The translations under genes were made by a program, and so were the position numbers. From Brevundimonas sp. (lineage in GTDB: Bacteria; Pseudomonadota; Alphaproteobacteria; Caulobacterales; Caulobacteraceae): a stretch of DNA of 64,000 nt. Location: positions 124,001 to 188,000 of the forward strand of contig NZ_JAQSDY010000009.1 of assembly GCF_029946145.1 (NCBI RefSeq), read 5' to 3'. Positions 30,605 to 42,187 of this stretch are shown in pieces (within the stretch, counting starts at the first letter, position 1; each line of letters opens with the position of its first letter). The notes beneath the pieces are model-generated. The model searched no databases and was not told the origin of the DNA. It saw only the letters and a program-made list of their open reading frames with translations.

Positions 30605-31300
30605 TCAGCAACAGGACGCTATCCAGGCCGGAAGTTCGCTGATGGTGTTCAGCGCGCCATAACGTTGATGTGCCGTGGGGGGCTCGGCGACTTCGTGGGC
30701 CCAGGTGATGGCGTACGGAATGTGTGCCGCCCAGGCGCCCGCGGCCAGTGCGGGCAAGACGTCCGACTTCATCGAGTTGCCGGCCATCACGGCTTCACCG
30801 GCGCCGGTGCCGTGACGGGCGAAGACGCGGTCGTATGTCTGACGGTCCTTCTCCGATACGATCTCGATTGCGGCGAACAGGTCGCCCAGTCCCGACGCGG
30901 CGAGCTTGCGCTCCTGGTCCAGCAGGTCGCCCTTGGTGATCAACACCAGACGATAGGATTCCGAAAGCGCGGCCAGCGCTTCGTCAACGCCGGGCAGGGT
31001 CTCGACCGGGTGGGCCAGCATCTCGCGCCCCGCCGCCAGAATCTCGCGCACCACGGACGCCGGAGCCTCGCCGCCCGTCAGCTCCATGGCCGTCTCGATC
31101 ATCGACAGGGTGAAACCCTTCACGCCATAGCCGTAAAGCCGAAGATTCCGCTGCTCGGTTTCGGCCAGGCGGGCCTCCAGCGTCGTCGCGTCCGCGTGGT
31201 CGGCCAACAGCGCGGCGAACCGATCGTGTGTCAGCCGGAAGATGGTTTCGTTGTGCCAGAGAGTGTCGTCGGCATCGAGTCCGACCGTGGTGATGCTCAT
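30605..31300 (-). CDS. HAD-superfamily phosphohydrolase (231 aa)
   Basis: Motif I is GLDADDTLWHN, giving the nucleophile Asp and the general acid Asp two residues later; motif II is LVLITKGD; motif III Lys lies in VSEKDRQTYDRV; motif IV is MAGNSMKSDVLPA. A helical cap between motifs I and II is present. This is a soluble phosphatase of the haloacid dehalogenase class; substrate unknown. The start at 31300 follows an AGGGAGCGGA Shine-Dalgarno, whereas 31315 is only a longer reading. Confidence 0.92.
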   Translation of the reverse strand: MSITTVGLDADDTLWHNETIFRLTHDRFAALLADHADATTLEARLAETEQRNLRLYGYGVKGFTLSMIETAMELTGGEAPASVVREILAAGREMLAHPVETLPGVDEALAALSESYRLVLITKGDLLDQERKLAASGLGDLFAAIEIVSEKDRQTYDRVFARHGTGAGEAVMAGNSMKSDVLPALAAGAWAAHIPYAITWAHEVAEPPTAHQRYGALNTISELPAWIASCC

Positions 31301-31467
31301 TCCGCTCCCTAACACCGGAAACCGGGTCCGGGGAGGGGCGGAGATGTCCCGAAACGGGGATCATCATGGTCAACGGCATTTGACCAGGTTTGTCAGGGTT
31401 ACGTTCTTGTCTGCGGGGTTATCGTGATGGCGTGGAAGACCTGAACGGCCAGCCGAAGGAGGCGGTC

Positions 31468-32277
31468 ATGACTTTGGTTCCAGCGTACCCCACGGACCAT
31501 GATGGTGGGGAGACACTCACGGGAAACGCCGCGTATTCCCCCTTGGGCGAGCGCCGCGCCTACGCCGCGCCCTACGAAAGCCTGACCTTCAGTCTGGTGA
31601 CCCGCGCGGGACGCGAGCTGGCCGTGACCCTTGCCGCGCAGCCGGTGTTCGACCTGGATCGGTCCGCGCCAGTCAGCCGGCGTATTCGCCGCATCGTCCG
31701 GCACCGGGGCGGCGAGTCCGCACTGACCGCCCTGGGTCGACGCACACTGGAACCGGTCGACCTGAAGCGCATCGACCTTCAGACCCTGAACCACGGCCTG
31801 GACCTGTTGCATCTGGGGCCCCACGATACCGGGGTATTGCCGGCTTTCTGGCGCACCGTGGCTTCCAGCCGGGGGCGGTTCGCATTGCTCTGCACCGAAC
31901 TCCAGCACGACTCGGCGGCCGGGAACCTTCTGATCGAGGTGATGGGCGGGCTGGAACAGGCTCCGCCCGAGACGATCGAGGAATCCATCCAGCATTTCGA
32001 AACCGGCGCGCTGGGGGTGATCCTGCACGTCGCGCCCGATCCGGGTCTTGTCCGCCGGCTGGCGGGTGTCCGCGCCCGTTGCCTGGCCATCGACTTCGCC
32101 GGGGTGGCCCACGACGGCCCGCGGGAGTGGCGGGCGGCCCACGACCTGATCGCCGCCGCACGCCAGACCTGCAGCCAGGTCATGCTGCTGAATCTGCGTC
32201 CCGACCGGGGCCTGGCCGCCCAGGCCGCCGGCGCCACCCATGCCGTCTTCGCCGGCATGGAGACAATCACCGTCTAG
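31468..32277 (+). CDS. Hypothetical protein, possibly a degenerate EAL-like domain (269 aa)
   Basis: An excellent Shine-Dalgarno (AAGGAGG) lies 5 nt before this ATG. The first 100 residues are unassigned. The rest alternates predicted strands and helices: GNLLIEVMG, GVILHVAPD, CLAIDFAGVAHDG, QVMLLNLRPD and ATHAVFAGMETI, an order reminiscent of the C-terminal beta/alpha repeats of an EAL phosphodiesterase, but without EAL or the known metal ligands. I offer this as inference only. No signal peptide or membrane helix. It precedes the Rieske gene by about 40 bp on the same strand. Confidence 0.6.
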   Translation: MTLVPAYPTDHDGGETLTGNAAYSPLGERRAYAAPYESLTFSLVTRAGRELAVTLAAQPVFDLDRSAPVSRRIRRIVRHRGGESALTALGRRTLEPVDLKRIDLQTLNHGLDLLHLGPHDTGVLPAFWRTVASSRGRFALLCTELQHDSAAGNLLIEVMGGLEQAPPETIEESIQHFETGALGVILHVAPDPGLVRRLAGVRARCLAIDFAGVAHDGPREWRAAHDLIAAARQTCSQVMLLNLRPDRGLAAQAAGATHAVFAGMETITV

Positions 32278-32319
32278 AGGCGGTTGACGGAGCGGCGGCG
32301 GCGGGGCCTTGATCCCTTC

Positions 32320-33318
32320 ATGCAGGCCACGCTTCCCGCCCGACTCTACGGCTGTCCCGACGCTTGGGCGCGCGAGCGATCCGCCGTGTTCGGCCGCGCC
32401 TGGCTGTTTCTTGGTCACGAAGCCGAGGCAGCCGCGCCCGGCGACTGGATCGCGTCCGATGTGGCTGGCCATCGCCTGATGGCGCTGCGCGGCAAGGACG
32501 GCGTGCTGCGGGCCTTTCACAATGTATGCCGTCATCGCGCGGGGCCGCTGGTGACGGGCGCGCGCGGCCGGTGCGAGGGTGAGCTGGTCTGCGCCTATCA
32601 CGGCTGGCGCTACGCCCTCGACGGCCGGCTGCGGTCCGCCGTCGGTTTCGGCGCGGCGGATGGATTCGATCCACGTGAGTTCGGTCTGCTGGCGCTCCGG
32701 CTTGAGACATGGCGCGGTCTGGCGTTCGTGACGCTTGATGAGGATGCCGCCCCGCTGGCGGATCTCGTCGCGCCGCTGGAGGCCTTGCTGGCGGAGCGGG
32801 GGCTGGACATCGCCGCGCCCGCCCTGCGCCGCAGCCACGACCTCGCCTGCGATTGGAAGACCTATGCCGAGAACTATCTGGAGGGCTACCACATCGGCTC
32901 GGTGCATCCTGTTCTGGCCGATGAACTGGGCTCGGCGGAGTATCGCGTCAGGGTTGAGGGCGATGGGGTGGTGCAGGAGGCCGTGGGCGTCAACGATGGG
33001 CCGCAGGCCGGGGTCTGGGGCTGGCTGTGGCCGAACCTGGGGGTAAACGTCTATCGCGACGGGGCCATGATCGAGCGGATGACTCCGGTCGGGCCGGGCC
33101 GGACGCGGCTGGATTATCTGTTCCTCAACGATGGCGGCGAGGCCGCCCTGGGTGAGGCGCTGGAGGCTTCGGACCGACTGACGGCCGAGGATGCGGCCAT
33201 CTGCGAGGCGGTGCAGGCCAATCTGTCGGCCGGCGCCTATGATCAAGGCGTACTGAGTCCCAGGCACGAGGCCGCCGTGGCCTGGTTCCAGTCGCGGATC
33301 GCAAGGGTTCATCCATGA
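32320..33318 (+). CDS. Rieske-type aromatic-ring-hydroxylating oxygenase alpha subunit (332 aa)
   Basis: The N-terminal Rieske domain has CRHRAGPL and CAYHGWRYALDG, the Cys-x-His and Cys-x2-His ligands of the 2Fe-2S cluster. The catalytic domain contains CDWKTYAENYLEGYHIGSVH, which supplies the two His ligands of mononuclear iron and fits the choline/carnitine- and ring-hydroxylating oxygenase family. A separate reductase would be needed and none is adjacent. ATG 32320 is used; a TTG at 32284 in frame is an alternative. The stop overlaps the APC permease start (ATGA). Confidence 0.88.
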   Translation: MQATLPARLYGCPDAWARERSAVFGRAWLFLGHEAEAAAPGDWIASDVAGHRLMALRGKDGVLRAFHNVCRHRAGPLVTGARGRCEGELVCAYHGWRYALDGRLRSAVGFGAADGFDPREFGLLALRLETWRGLAFVTLDEDAAPLADLVAPLEALLAERGLDIAAPALRRSHDLACDWKTYAENYLEGYHIGSVHPVLADELGSAEYRVRVEGDGVVQEAVGVNDGPQAGVWGWLWPNLGVNVYRDGAMIERMTPVGPGRTRLDYLFLNDGGEAALGEALEASDRLTAEDAAICEAVQANLSAGAYDQGVLSPRHEAAVAWFQSRIARVHP

Positions 33319-34625
33319 CCGGCACGCAGATCGAGGATCGGCACAAACTGGGGTGGGGCCTCGCCGCTCTTGTCGTCGCCGGCAACATGATCGGGTCCGG
33401 GGTCTATTTGCTGCCCGCCACCCTGGCGCCGGTGGGTTCGTCCAGCGTCGTGGGGTGGCTGGTCGCCGGCGTCGGGGCGGTCACCCTGGCGCTGGTGTTC
33501 GCCGCGCTGGGACGCCTGCAGCCTGACGCCGACGGCCTGTCGGGCTTCGCCGAGCGGGGGCTCGGGCGGTTCTTCGGCTTCCAGACGGCGCTGGCCTTCT
33601 GGACCGCCTGCCTGGTCGGCAATGTCGCCATCGCGGTGGCGGCCACGGGCTATCTGGGCTTCTTCTTCCCGGTGCTGAAGGAGCCGGTGGCGGCGACCTT
33701 CTGCAATCTGGGTCTGATCTGGCTGACCACCGGCGCCTACATCCTCGGTGCGCGCACGGCGTCGCGGTTCGCGGCCCTGGCCTTGGCTATCGGCCTGGTT
33801 CCCATCGTCATCGCGGTGGCCGCCGGCGTTATGGCCTTCGATGTGGACACCTTCGCAGCGTCGTGGAGCCCGTCCGGAAACAGCCTGGCTGAAAGCGTGC
33901 CTGCCTCGCTGGCGGTCATTTTCTGGGCCTTCCTCGGGGTCGAGAGCGCGGCGGTTCTGTCGGCGCGGGTCAGGCACCCGGCCCGGGACGTCGGCCGGGC
34001 CTCGATCGCCGGGGTGTTGCTGGCGTCCGTGGTCTACGTCGCGGCCAGCGTGGCGGTGTTCGGGGTAATCCCGGCGGGGGTGCTGGCCCAGTCCTCGAGC
34101 CCCTACGCTGATTTGACGGCGCGGGTGTTTGGAGCCTCGATCGGTGCGGCGGTCGCGGCCGCGGCGGTGGTCAAGGCGGTCGGCACCCTGAGCGGCTGGG
34201 TCATGCTGGGTGGGGAGACCGCGCGAGCGGCGGCGCGGCGTGGCTATCTGCCCTCGGGCTTCGGGGCCGGGGAACACACGCCGATCGCCAACCCCCTGCT
34301 GGGTGGAGCGATAATGAGCGTGGTGGCGGTGATCTCGGGCCAGCCGACGCTGGGCGGACAGTTCGGCATGCTGATCGGCGTGACCTCGGTACTGAGCCTG
34401 GTCGTTTACGGCCTGTGTTCCGCCTCGCTGTTCCGGCTGGCGCGCTGGACGCGGGCGCGGGGCGTGGCGGCGCTGGGCCTGCTGTTCACCTCGGCGGCAG
34501 TGGTGGCGGCGGCGCCCGGTTACATCCTGCCGACAGCGATCTTTTTCGTCGTGACGACAGCGGCGTGGTTCACCTTTCTGCGCAAGTCGGCGGCGCCCGT
34601 TGACCCGGAGGCGGCGTCTCTTTAG
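33315..34625 (+). CDS. APC-superfamily amino acid/polyamine permease (436 aa)
   Basis: About 12 transmembrane helices. The N-terminal [17 protein letters not shown] motif is the TM1 substrate-binding signature of the basic-amino-acid/polyamine antiporter group (AdiC/PotE-like), and [17 protein letters not shown] is the TM6 unwound region. It probably carries an amino acid, amine or betaine. Translational overlap with the Rieske oxygenase suggests that its cargo is related to the oxygenase substrate (inference). carA begins about 47 bp downstream. Confidence 0.9.
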   Translation: MTGTQIEDRHKLGWGLAALVVAGNMIGSGVYLLPATLAPVGSSSVVGWLVAGVGAVTLALVFAALGRLQPDADGLSGFAERGLGRFFGFQTALAFWTACLVGNVAIAVAATGYLGFFFPVLKEPVAATFCNLGLIWLTTGAYILGARTASRFAALALAIGLVPIVIAVAAGVMAFDVDTFAASWSPSGNSLAESVPASLAVIFWAFLGVESAAVLSARVRHPARDVGRASIAGVLLASVVYVAASVAVFGVIPAGVLAQSSSPYADLTARVFGASIGAAVAAAAVVKAVGTLSGWVMLGGETARAAARRGYLPSGFGAGEHTPIANPLLGGAIMSVVAVISGQPTLGGQFGMLIGVTSVLSLVVYGLCSASLFRLARWTRARGVAALGLLFTSAAVVAAAPGYILPTAIFFVVTTAAWFTFLRKSAAPVDPEAASL

Positions 34626-34671
34626 CAACGCCGCCGTTTGCGCGCCGGGATTCGGTGCTAGGGAGCGTGCC

Positions 34672-35832
34672 ATGACCACCCAGCTTCTTCCCGGCGTCAC
34701 CGGCGTGCTCGCGCTCGCGGACGGAACCATCCTGCAGGGACTCGGCTGCGGCGCGCCCGGCGCGGCTCTCGGCGAAGTCGTCTTCAACACGGCCATGACC
34801 GGCTATCAGGAAATCCTGACCGACCCGTCGTACATGAGCCAGATCCTGGCCTTCACCTTCCCGCACATCGGCAATACAGGGACGAACGTCGAGGATCTGG
34901 AACAGATTGGCGGCGGGTCCGACACCTCGGCGCGGGGCGCCATCTTCCGCGATTTGCCGACCGAGCCGGCCAACTGGCGGGCGGACAGTTCGTTCGATAA
35001 CTGGATGCAGCGGCGCGGGGTCGTCGGTCTGGCCGGGGTGGACACCCGGGCGCTGACCGCCCTGATCCGCGACGGCGGCGCTCCCCATGCGGTGATCGCT
35101 CACGACCCGGAGGGCAATTTCGACCTCGACGCCCTCGTGGCCCGGGCGAAAGCCTGGACGGGCCTGGTCGGCCTCGATCTGGCCAAATCCGCCTCGACGC
35201 TTCAGGCGTTCGAGTGGGACGAAGGGCTGTGGGACTGGCCGGAAGGCCATCCGCGGGTGCACGCCGCCGACAGGTCTGTGGTGGTCGTCGACTATGGCGT
35301 GAAGCGCAACATCCTGCGGGCCCTGGCGTCGACCGGCGCGAGGATCACGGTGGTCCCGGCGACGACGACGGCGGAAGAGATTCTGGCCCGCAAACCCGAC
35401 GGCGTGGTTCTGTCCAACGGTCCGGGCGATCCAGCGGCGACCGGCGTTTATGCCGTGCCCGAGATAAAAAAACTGGTCGACAGCGGCACGCCCCTGTTCG
35501 GCATCTGCCTGGGCCACCAGATGCTGGCCCTGGCCCTGGGCGCGAAGACCATCAAGATGGATCAGGGCCACCACGGCGCCAATCATCCGGTCAAGGACCT
35601 GACCACCGGCAAGGTCGAGATCGTGTCGATGAACCATGGCTTCACCGTCGATCGGGACAGTCTGCCCGACGCCGTCACCGAAACCCATGTCAGCCTGTTC
35701 GACGGCACCAACTGCGGCATCGCCATGACGGGTCGTCCGGTGTTCAGCGTCCAGCATCACCCCGAGGCCTCGCCGGGGCCGACCGACAGCCTCTATCTGT
35801 TCCAGCGGTTCGCGGATTCGATGCGCCGTTGA
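34672..35832 (+). CDS. carA: Carbamoyl-phosphate synthase small subunit
   Basis: 386 residues, normal length. The N-terminal domain has [21 protein letters not shown], and the C-terminal class I glutamine amidotransferase has NGPGDP, the nucleophile elbow GICLGHQ, and the His-Glu pair in [10 protein letters not shown]. It hydrolyses glutamine and channels ammonia to CarB. The ATG follows GGGAGCG by 4 nt; an in-frame start 72 nt earlier is not favoured. carB is at 23241-26543 on the opposite strand. Confidence 0.98.
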   Translation: MTTQLLPGVTGVLALADGTILQGLGCGAPGAALGEVVFNTAMTGYQEILTDPSYMSQILAFTFPHIGNTGTNVEDLEQIGGGSDTSARGAIFRDLPTEPANWRADSSFDNWMQRRGVVGLAGVDTRALTALIRDGGAPHAVIAHDPEGNFDLDALVARAKAWTGLVGLDLAKSASTLQAFEWDEGLWDWPEGHPRVHAADRSVVVVDYGVKRNILRALASTGARITVVPATTTAEEILARKPDGVVLSNGPGDPAATGVYAVPEIKKLVDSGTPLFGICLGHQMLALALGAKTIKMDQGHHGANHPVKDLTTGKVEIVSMNHGFTVDRDSLPDAVTETHVSLFDGTNCGIAMTGRPVFSVQHHPEASPGPTDSLYLFQRFADSMRR

Positions 35833-35895
35833 ATCCGCGACCTGGCGCGCCGCGCTGGTTTGGGTTTGCGACGAGCCGACGGCCGCCGCCCGAAG

Positions 35896-36177
35896 TCAGG
35901 GAAGTGGCGCGAAGCTCTTCTCTTCGCGCAGGGCGCTGGCCTTGCGCACGGCGACCGGCGCGGCGTGCAGCCAGTAGTTGGCGTCTTCCAGCCGGTTCGA
36001 GCGCAGCCGTTCGGCGCCGCGCATGCGCCGCAGGGCCGCATTCTCCAACAGCCGGGCGTGCAGGGCGCGGGGCGACGGTTCGGTGCTGGTGGGGGAGCCG
36101 GGGACGGCGACGGGGTCGGGGCCTTGGGGCTCCACCGCCGGGCGGGCGATGGTCATGAACATCGGTCGATCTTTCAT
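35896..36177 (-). CDS. Small hypothetical protein (93 aa)
   Basis: Soluble, Arg/Ala/Pro-rich, with a disordered-looking N-terminus and a helical middle (ALRRMRGAERLRSNR). The initiation context is weak: there is an ATG at 36177 and another at 36162. It converges on carA and is divergent from dnaG. No family recognised; it could be a lineage-specific protein. Confidence 0.45.
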   Translation of the reverse strand: MKDRPMFMTIARPAVEPQGPDPVAVPGSPTSTEPSPRALHARLLENAALRRMRGAERLRSNRLEDANYWLHAAPVAVRKASALREEKSFAPLP

Positions 36178-36250
36178 TCTCGAACGAGATGCGGTCTTCG
36201 CCGCGCGTTTCGTCAGTCACCGCCCTTTTCCCAAGGCGGGCGCAGATTAA

Positions 36251-36266
36251 TCCACAGGCTTGTGGA
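36251..36266. promoter_or_regulatory. TCCACA/TGTGGA palindrome upstream of dnaG
   Basis: The 6-bp arms are perfect with a 4-nt spacer. The left arm context (TTAATCCACA) differs by one base from the core of a DnaA box (TTATCCACA), so a DnaA-linked control of dnaG-rpoD is conceivable, but a chance palindrome is equally possible. Confidence 0.25.
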
Positions 36267-36385
36267 CAGTTCCGTATAGAGAGGAACTATGCGCATATTC
36301 AGGCAGTTACGGCCGTGCTTTGGCCTTTCTGGTTAATGAAAGGTAAATGCGCCCAATCCGGTGAGTCGCGCGCTATAAGGCGGAC

Positions 36386-38251
36386 GTGCGCTTCGACGAT
36401 CGCTTCCTTGAAGAACTGAAGGCTCGCCTTCGGCCGTCCGACATCATCGGGCGGACGGTGAAGCTCAAGCGTCAGGGACGCGAGTATGTCGGCCTGTCGC
36501 CCTTCACCAAAGAGAAGTCACCGTCCTTCTTCGTCAACGACGACAAGGGCTTCTTCCACGACTTCTCGTCCGGCAAGCACGGCGATGTCATCTCGTTTCT
36601 GCAGGAGACCGAGCGCCTGTCCTTCGTTGAGGCGGTGCAGCGACTGGCGGGGGAGGCCGGCATGGCCCTGCCGGCCGAGGACCCGCAGGCGGCTGAGCGC
36701 GAGGCGAAGAAGCAAGGCCTGACCGACTGGATGGATCTGGCCCAGAAATGGTTTGCCGCCAATCTGCGCCGCTCGCCCGGCAAGGCGGCGCGCGAGTATC
36801 TCGAGAAGCGCGGCCTGCCCGAGGATCAGTGGGAGCGGTTCGGCCTGGGCTATGCGCCCAACGACCGCGAAGGTCTGAAGAACGCCCTGGTCCAGCGCGG
36901 GGCCCGACCCGGCGATCTGGTCGAGGCCGGCATGCTGATCGCGCCCGAGGGCGGCGGCGCGCCCTATGACCGGTTCCGCGACCGGCTGATGTTCCCCATC
37001 CTCGATGCGCGGGGTCGCATCGTCAGCTTCGGCGGCCGGGCGATGAACCCGGACGACCGGGCCAAATATCTGAACGGTCCGGAGAGCCCGCTCTTTCACA
37101 AGGGCGCGACCCTGTACGGTCTGCCCGAGGCGCGGCGCATTCTCGGCGCCGAGTCGAAAAGCGAACAGGCTATCGTGGTGGTCGAAGGCTATATGGACGT
37201 GATCGCCTGCCACCGGGCGGGCATCCCCGCCGTGGCGCCCATGGGCACCGCCCTGACCGAGGAACAGATGGAGCGGCTATGGCGGGTTTCGCATGAACCG
37301 GTGCTGTGTTTCGACGGCGACGCCGCCGGACGTCGCGCTGCGTATCGGGCCATCGACCGGGCCCTGCCGCAGTTGAAGTCGGGCCGCTCGTTCCGTTTCG
37401 CCCTGCTGGAGGGGGGGCAGGATCCCGATGACATCCTGCGCGACAAGGGCGCGCCGGCCTTGCGGCAGGCCATTACGACAACCCGACCCTTCGCCGAGGT
37501 TCTGTTCAGCAAGGAGGCCGAGGTCGAACCGCTGGATTCGCCCGAACGCCGTGCTGGTCTGAAAGGTCGCCTGCGGCAGGCCGCATCGGCCATTCAGGAC
37601 AAGGACCTGGCCGAACAGTATCGCCGCGAACTGTTCGATCGCTTCGACGCCCTGTTTCCTGCCCGCCGCGCGCAAGCAAACCAGCCCGCGGCCGGTCCGG
37701 GCGGACGCTGGCGTCCGGGGCCGCCGCCCAAGCTGGGCCAGACTGCGGAGGGGGCGCAGGCCATGCAGTCGCTCTCCCGTTCGATCGAGCCGGTCGCCGC
37801 GGCCCTGGCTCACGGCGCGGTCGACGACCCTGAGCGGATGGACGATCACCTCGAGGCCATCGCCGCCCACGGCTTCGGCGACCCGGCCCTGGACGGGCTG
37901 GCGCAGGAGATGGTTCGGCTGCGCTTCTCGGGTCAGGACCTTGACTCTGCTGCTCTCCGTCGCCATCTGGCGCAATCGGGTCATGGCGTTTTGATGCACG
38001 AGGTCGAGAAGGCGGCGGCAAAGTCCGGCGCGCCCTTCCTGGCCACAGACAAGCCCCTCGGCGAGGCGCGGATCCGATGGTCGCAGGCGTTCGACGCGCT
38101 CACCCGCGTGGCGGCGCTGGAGGATGCCCTGACTTCGGCGCGTGGCGTGCCGGGGCAGGACGAGGCGTTTCGCCGGCTGAAGGCCGAGCGGGATGCTTTG
38201 CGTCGCGCGATCAAAACCGGAGAGATTTGGGAAGACAGCGCGGGCTCGTAA
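36386..38251 (+). CDS. dnaG: DNA primase
   Basis: 621 residues. The N-terminal zinc-binding-type domain is recognisable ([34 protein letters not shown]) but all four zinc-ligand positions are replaced (Ser, Thr, Asp, Ser). The RNA polymerase domain has the TOPRIM motifs [12 protein letters not shown] and [12 protein letters not shown]; the C-terminal DnaB-binding helical region follows from about residue 440. It makes RNA primers for replication. The GTG start with AAGG is preferred. It is the gene before rpoD, the usual macromolecular-synthesis order, here without rpsU. A TCCACA-4 nt-TGTGGA palindrome lies about 120 bp upstream. Confidence 0.96.
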   Translation: MRFDDRFLEELKARLRPSDIIGRTVKLKRQGREYVGLSPFTKEKSPSFFVNDDKGFFHDFSSGKHGDVISFLQETERLSFVEAVQRLAGEAGMALPAEDPQAAEREAKKQGLTDWMDLAQKWFAANLRRSPGKAAREYLEKRGLPEDQWERFGLGYAPNDREGLKNALVQRGARPGDLVEAGMLIAPEGGGAPYDRFRDRLMFPILDARGRIVSFGGRAMNPDDRAKYLNGPESPLFHKGATLYGLPEARRILGAESKSEQAIVVVEGYMDVIACHRAGIPAVAPMGTALTEEQMERLWRVSHEPVLCFDGDAAGRRAAYRAIDRALPQLKSGRSFRFALLEGGQDPDDILRDKGAPALRQAITTTRPFAEVLFSKEAEVEPLDSPERRAGLKGRLRQAASAIQDKDLAEQYRRELFDRFDALFPARRAQANQPAAGPGGRWRPGPPPKLGQTAEGAQAMQSLSRSIEPVAAALAHGAVDDPERMDDHLEAIAAHGFGDPALDGLAQEMVRLRFSGQDLDSAALRRHLAQSGHGVLMHEVEKAAAKSGAPFLATDKPLGEARIRWSQAFDALTRVAALEDALTSARGVPGQDEAFRRLKAERDALRRAIKTGEIWEDSAGS

Positions 38252-38321
38252 CCAACGAACTCGCCACATGTTGTATTTGGCGGACGGCCTGATCAGCTGC
38301 TCCACCCGGAGAAGAGACTGT

Positions 38322-40274
<1,953 letters not shown>

Positions 40275-40302
40275 GGCGTAGGGACTAGGGGGTGCCGCTC
40301 AC

Positions 40303-40520
40303 TTGTCATCCCGGACGCCGCGAAGCGGCGATCCGGGACGCCGAGTCCCCACCATTCGCAGCTCCCGGAAATCGCGGCGCGATTATCCGGGAGAAGGGCG
40401 GCCGCCCATCCCATGTGTCCTGACCCGGCTCCCGGATAGCTGCTGACGCAGCTTCCGGGAGGATCGAATTGGTGCAGCCAGGCGTCCCGGCTCTCCGCTT
40501 CGCTTTGGCCGGGATGACAA
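40303..40520. repeat. Composite REP-type element, multi-hairpin
   Basis: Outer inverted arms TTGTCATCCCGG (40303-40314) and CCGGGATGACAA (40509-40520) enclose smaller hairpins. The one at 40362-40393 has arms CTCCCGGA/TCCGGGAG plus an inner AATCGCG/CGCGATT stem with one bulge. The one at 40429-40461 has CTCCCGGA/TCCGGGAG plus AGCTGC/GCAGCT, again with a single bulge. A further short palindrome lies in the first 30 bp. It fills most of the gap between rpoD and the extensin-like gene. No coding potential is visible. Confidence 0.8.
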
Positions 40521-40567
40521 GGCCTTGGCCAATTCTCCCCCGGCGCAAATCACCCTAGCGTCCGCCC

Positions 40568-41311
40568 ATGCGCTCCGTCTTTCGCCGCCTCGCCGCCACC
40601 GCCTCGACGGCCCTGCTGCTGGCGGGTTGCAGCCCCATGCTGCCCGAGCGATCCGCCCCGGCGCGCTATCCCGCCGCCCCCGCGCGCACCGAGGCGCCGC
40701 TGGTCGGGGCCCTGATCGACCAGCCGGTCGGCGGCGGCACGCGGTCGGCGGTGATCCGCGAGAGCGCTGAACTGCAGCAGTGCATGGCGCAGTTGACGGC
40801 CGCGCGGGTGATTTTCCACCCCGTGCCCGACCGGTCGACCACGGCCGCCTGCGGCCTGAGCGCGGCGGGCGTGCTGGGCCCGGACCTTGGGACGGTGGCG
40901 CGGATGGCCCCGGGCGACGTCGAAATGACCTGCCGGACGGCCCTGGCCCTGAGCGTCTGGCGGCGGCAGTCGCTGGAGCCGGCGGCGCGCGAGATTCTGG
41001 GCTCGGACGTGGTCCAGATCGATCAGATGGGCGCCTACGCCTGTCGCAATGTGAACAACGGCGGGGTCAGCGGCCGCGTCAGCGCCCATTCGCAGGCGGC
41101 GGCGCTGGATTTCGCCGGGGTGCGGCTGCGCGACGGACGGCGGATTACGGTGTCGGCGAACTGGGCGGGAGACGCCCCCGAGGCGCGCTTCCTGCGCCGC
41201 ATCCGCGACGACGCCTGCCACATCTTCGGCACCACCCTGAGCCCCGACTACAACGCCGTCCACGCCGACCACCTGCATCTGGAGGCGACGGACACGCGGT
41301 TCTGCCGCTAA
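40568..41311 (+). CDS. Extensin-like lipoprotein (247 aa)
   Basis: A signal peptide with a lipobox (LLLAGC, Cys about residue 21) predicts an envelope lipoprotein. The core matches the bacterial extensin-like family (PF06904): IDQMGAYACRNVNN, GRVSAHSQAAALDFAG and DYNAVHADHLHLEA, whose invariant His/Asp pattern is akin to D,D-carboxypeptidase-like zinc enzymes. It probably acts on or binds the cell wall; the actual activity is not settled. No strong Shine-Dalgarno precedes the ATG. Confidence 0.88.
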   Translation: MRSVFRRLAATASTALLLAGCSPMLPERSAPARYPAAPARTEAPLVGALIDQPVGGGTRSAVIRESAELQQCMAQLTAARVIFHPVPDRSTTAACGLSAAGVLGPDLGTVARMAPGDVEMTCRTALALSVWRRQSLEPAAREILGSDVVQIDQMGAYACRNVNNGGVSGRVSAHSQAAALDFAGVRLRDGRRITVSANWAGDAPEARFLRRIRDDACHIFGTTLSPDYNAVHADHLHLEATDTRFCR

Positions 41312-41424
41312 CGGAGAATTCGACGACGCCCGGCGCGCGACTTCGGCGACCTCCCGTGCGATTTCGGCGACTCCGGCTACGCTTGCGTCCGCTTTTGACG
41401 CAGGCGGCGGCCATGCTGCGCCGC

Positions 41425-42144
41425 ATGGATCATTTTCGTCTGAGAAAATATCGCGGTCCCGAGGTGTGGGCGCGGGTGCGCCAGGCCTATGAGGCCGGCG
41501 AGAGCGGGCCGTCGGTCGCGCAGCGGTTCGACATCGACCTGGCCAATCTGAGGAAGAAATGCCGGCTGGAGGGCTGGTCGCGGCGCCATCAGGCCGAGCG
41601 ATCGGATCGCGACCTGCCGGGCGGGCGGATCGCCGTTGTGCGCGACCTTGCGGAGCAGGGGCCGGTCGACCGGCAGGCGGCGCTTGCGGCCTGCCTGGAC
41701 CATGCGGCGGCGGCCATGGCGCGCGGCGAGGGGCCGGCGGCCCTGGCCGCGCTGAAGGCGGCCCGGGCCTATACCGAGTTGACAGGACAGCTGCACGACC
41801 CCGCCGCCGAGGCGGAGCGGACCGCGACGCGATGGCGCGCCATCGAGGCACTCTGCCGTTCGGACGCGGTCAGGACCGAGGCCCGCAAGCTTGCCGAGGG
41901 CATGCTGGCGGGGACGCCGCAGCAGACCCAGTCCCAAACCGCCATGATGTACCATTGGCGCGCCGAACACCTCGGTCCGGAGGCCGCCGCAGGCGACTAC
42001 GCCCGGGCCCTGGCCGACGGGAGCGCCGGCTATTACTGGGACGACGACGGGGTGCTGAAGCCGCTGCGGCCGAGCGTGATGCACAGGCTGGGGAGGCCGG
42101 CGGCGGAGGAGGGGGAGTACCGGGCGAACTCAGTCCTCGGCTGA
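41425..42144 (+). CDS. HTH-containing hypothetical protein (about 239 aa)
   Basis: Residues about 10-50 (VRQAYEAGESGPSVAQRFDI, then LANLRKKCRLEGWSRR) look like a homeodomain-like helix-turn-helix resembling those of small terminase or transposase-type DNA-binding proteins. The rest is helical and Ala/Arg-rich, with no known catalytic motif; the C-terminal part has a YYWDDDGVLKPL stretch. ATG 41413 is a 4-residue longer alternative. It may be a transcription regulator (inference). The neighbouring genes are unrelated. Confidence 0.6.
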   Translation: MDHFRLRKYRGPEVWARVRQAYEAGESGPSVAQRFDIDLANLRKKCRLEGWSRRHQAERSDRDLPGGRIAVVRDLAEQGPVDRQAALAACLDHAAAAMARGEGPAALAALKAARAYTELTGQLHDPAAEAERTATRWRAIEALCRSDAVRTEARKLAEGMLAGTPQQTQSQTAMMYHWRAEHLGPEAAAGDYARALADGSAGYYWDDDGVLKPLRPSVMHRLGRPAAEEGEYRANSVLG

Positions 42145-42187
42145 TCGCATAGGACCAGCCTCCACCCCTCCACCGCTTCGCGGTCCC

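Noticed and set aside
31399-33312. A 637-codon antisense frame over the hypothetical and Rieske genes
   Set aside because: The sense genes have clear motifs and Shine-Dalgarno sites; the antisense reading has none.
40303-40520. CRISPR-like repeat array
   Set aside because: The repeats are nested palindromes of unequal spacing with no regular spacers and no cas genes nearby.
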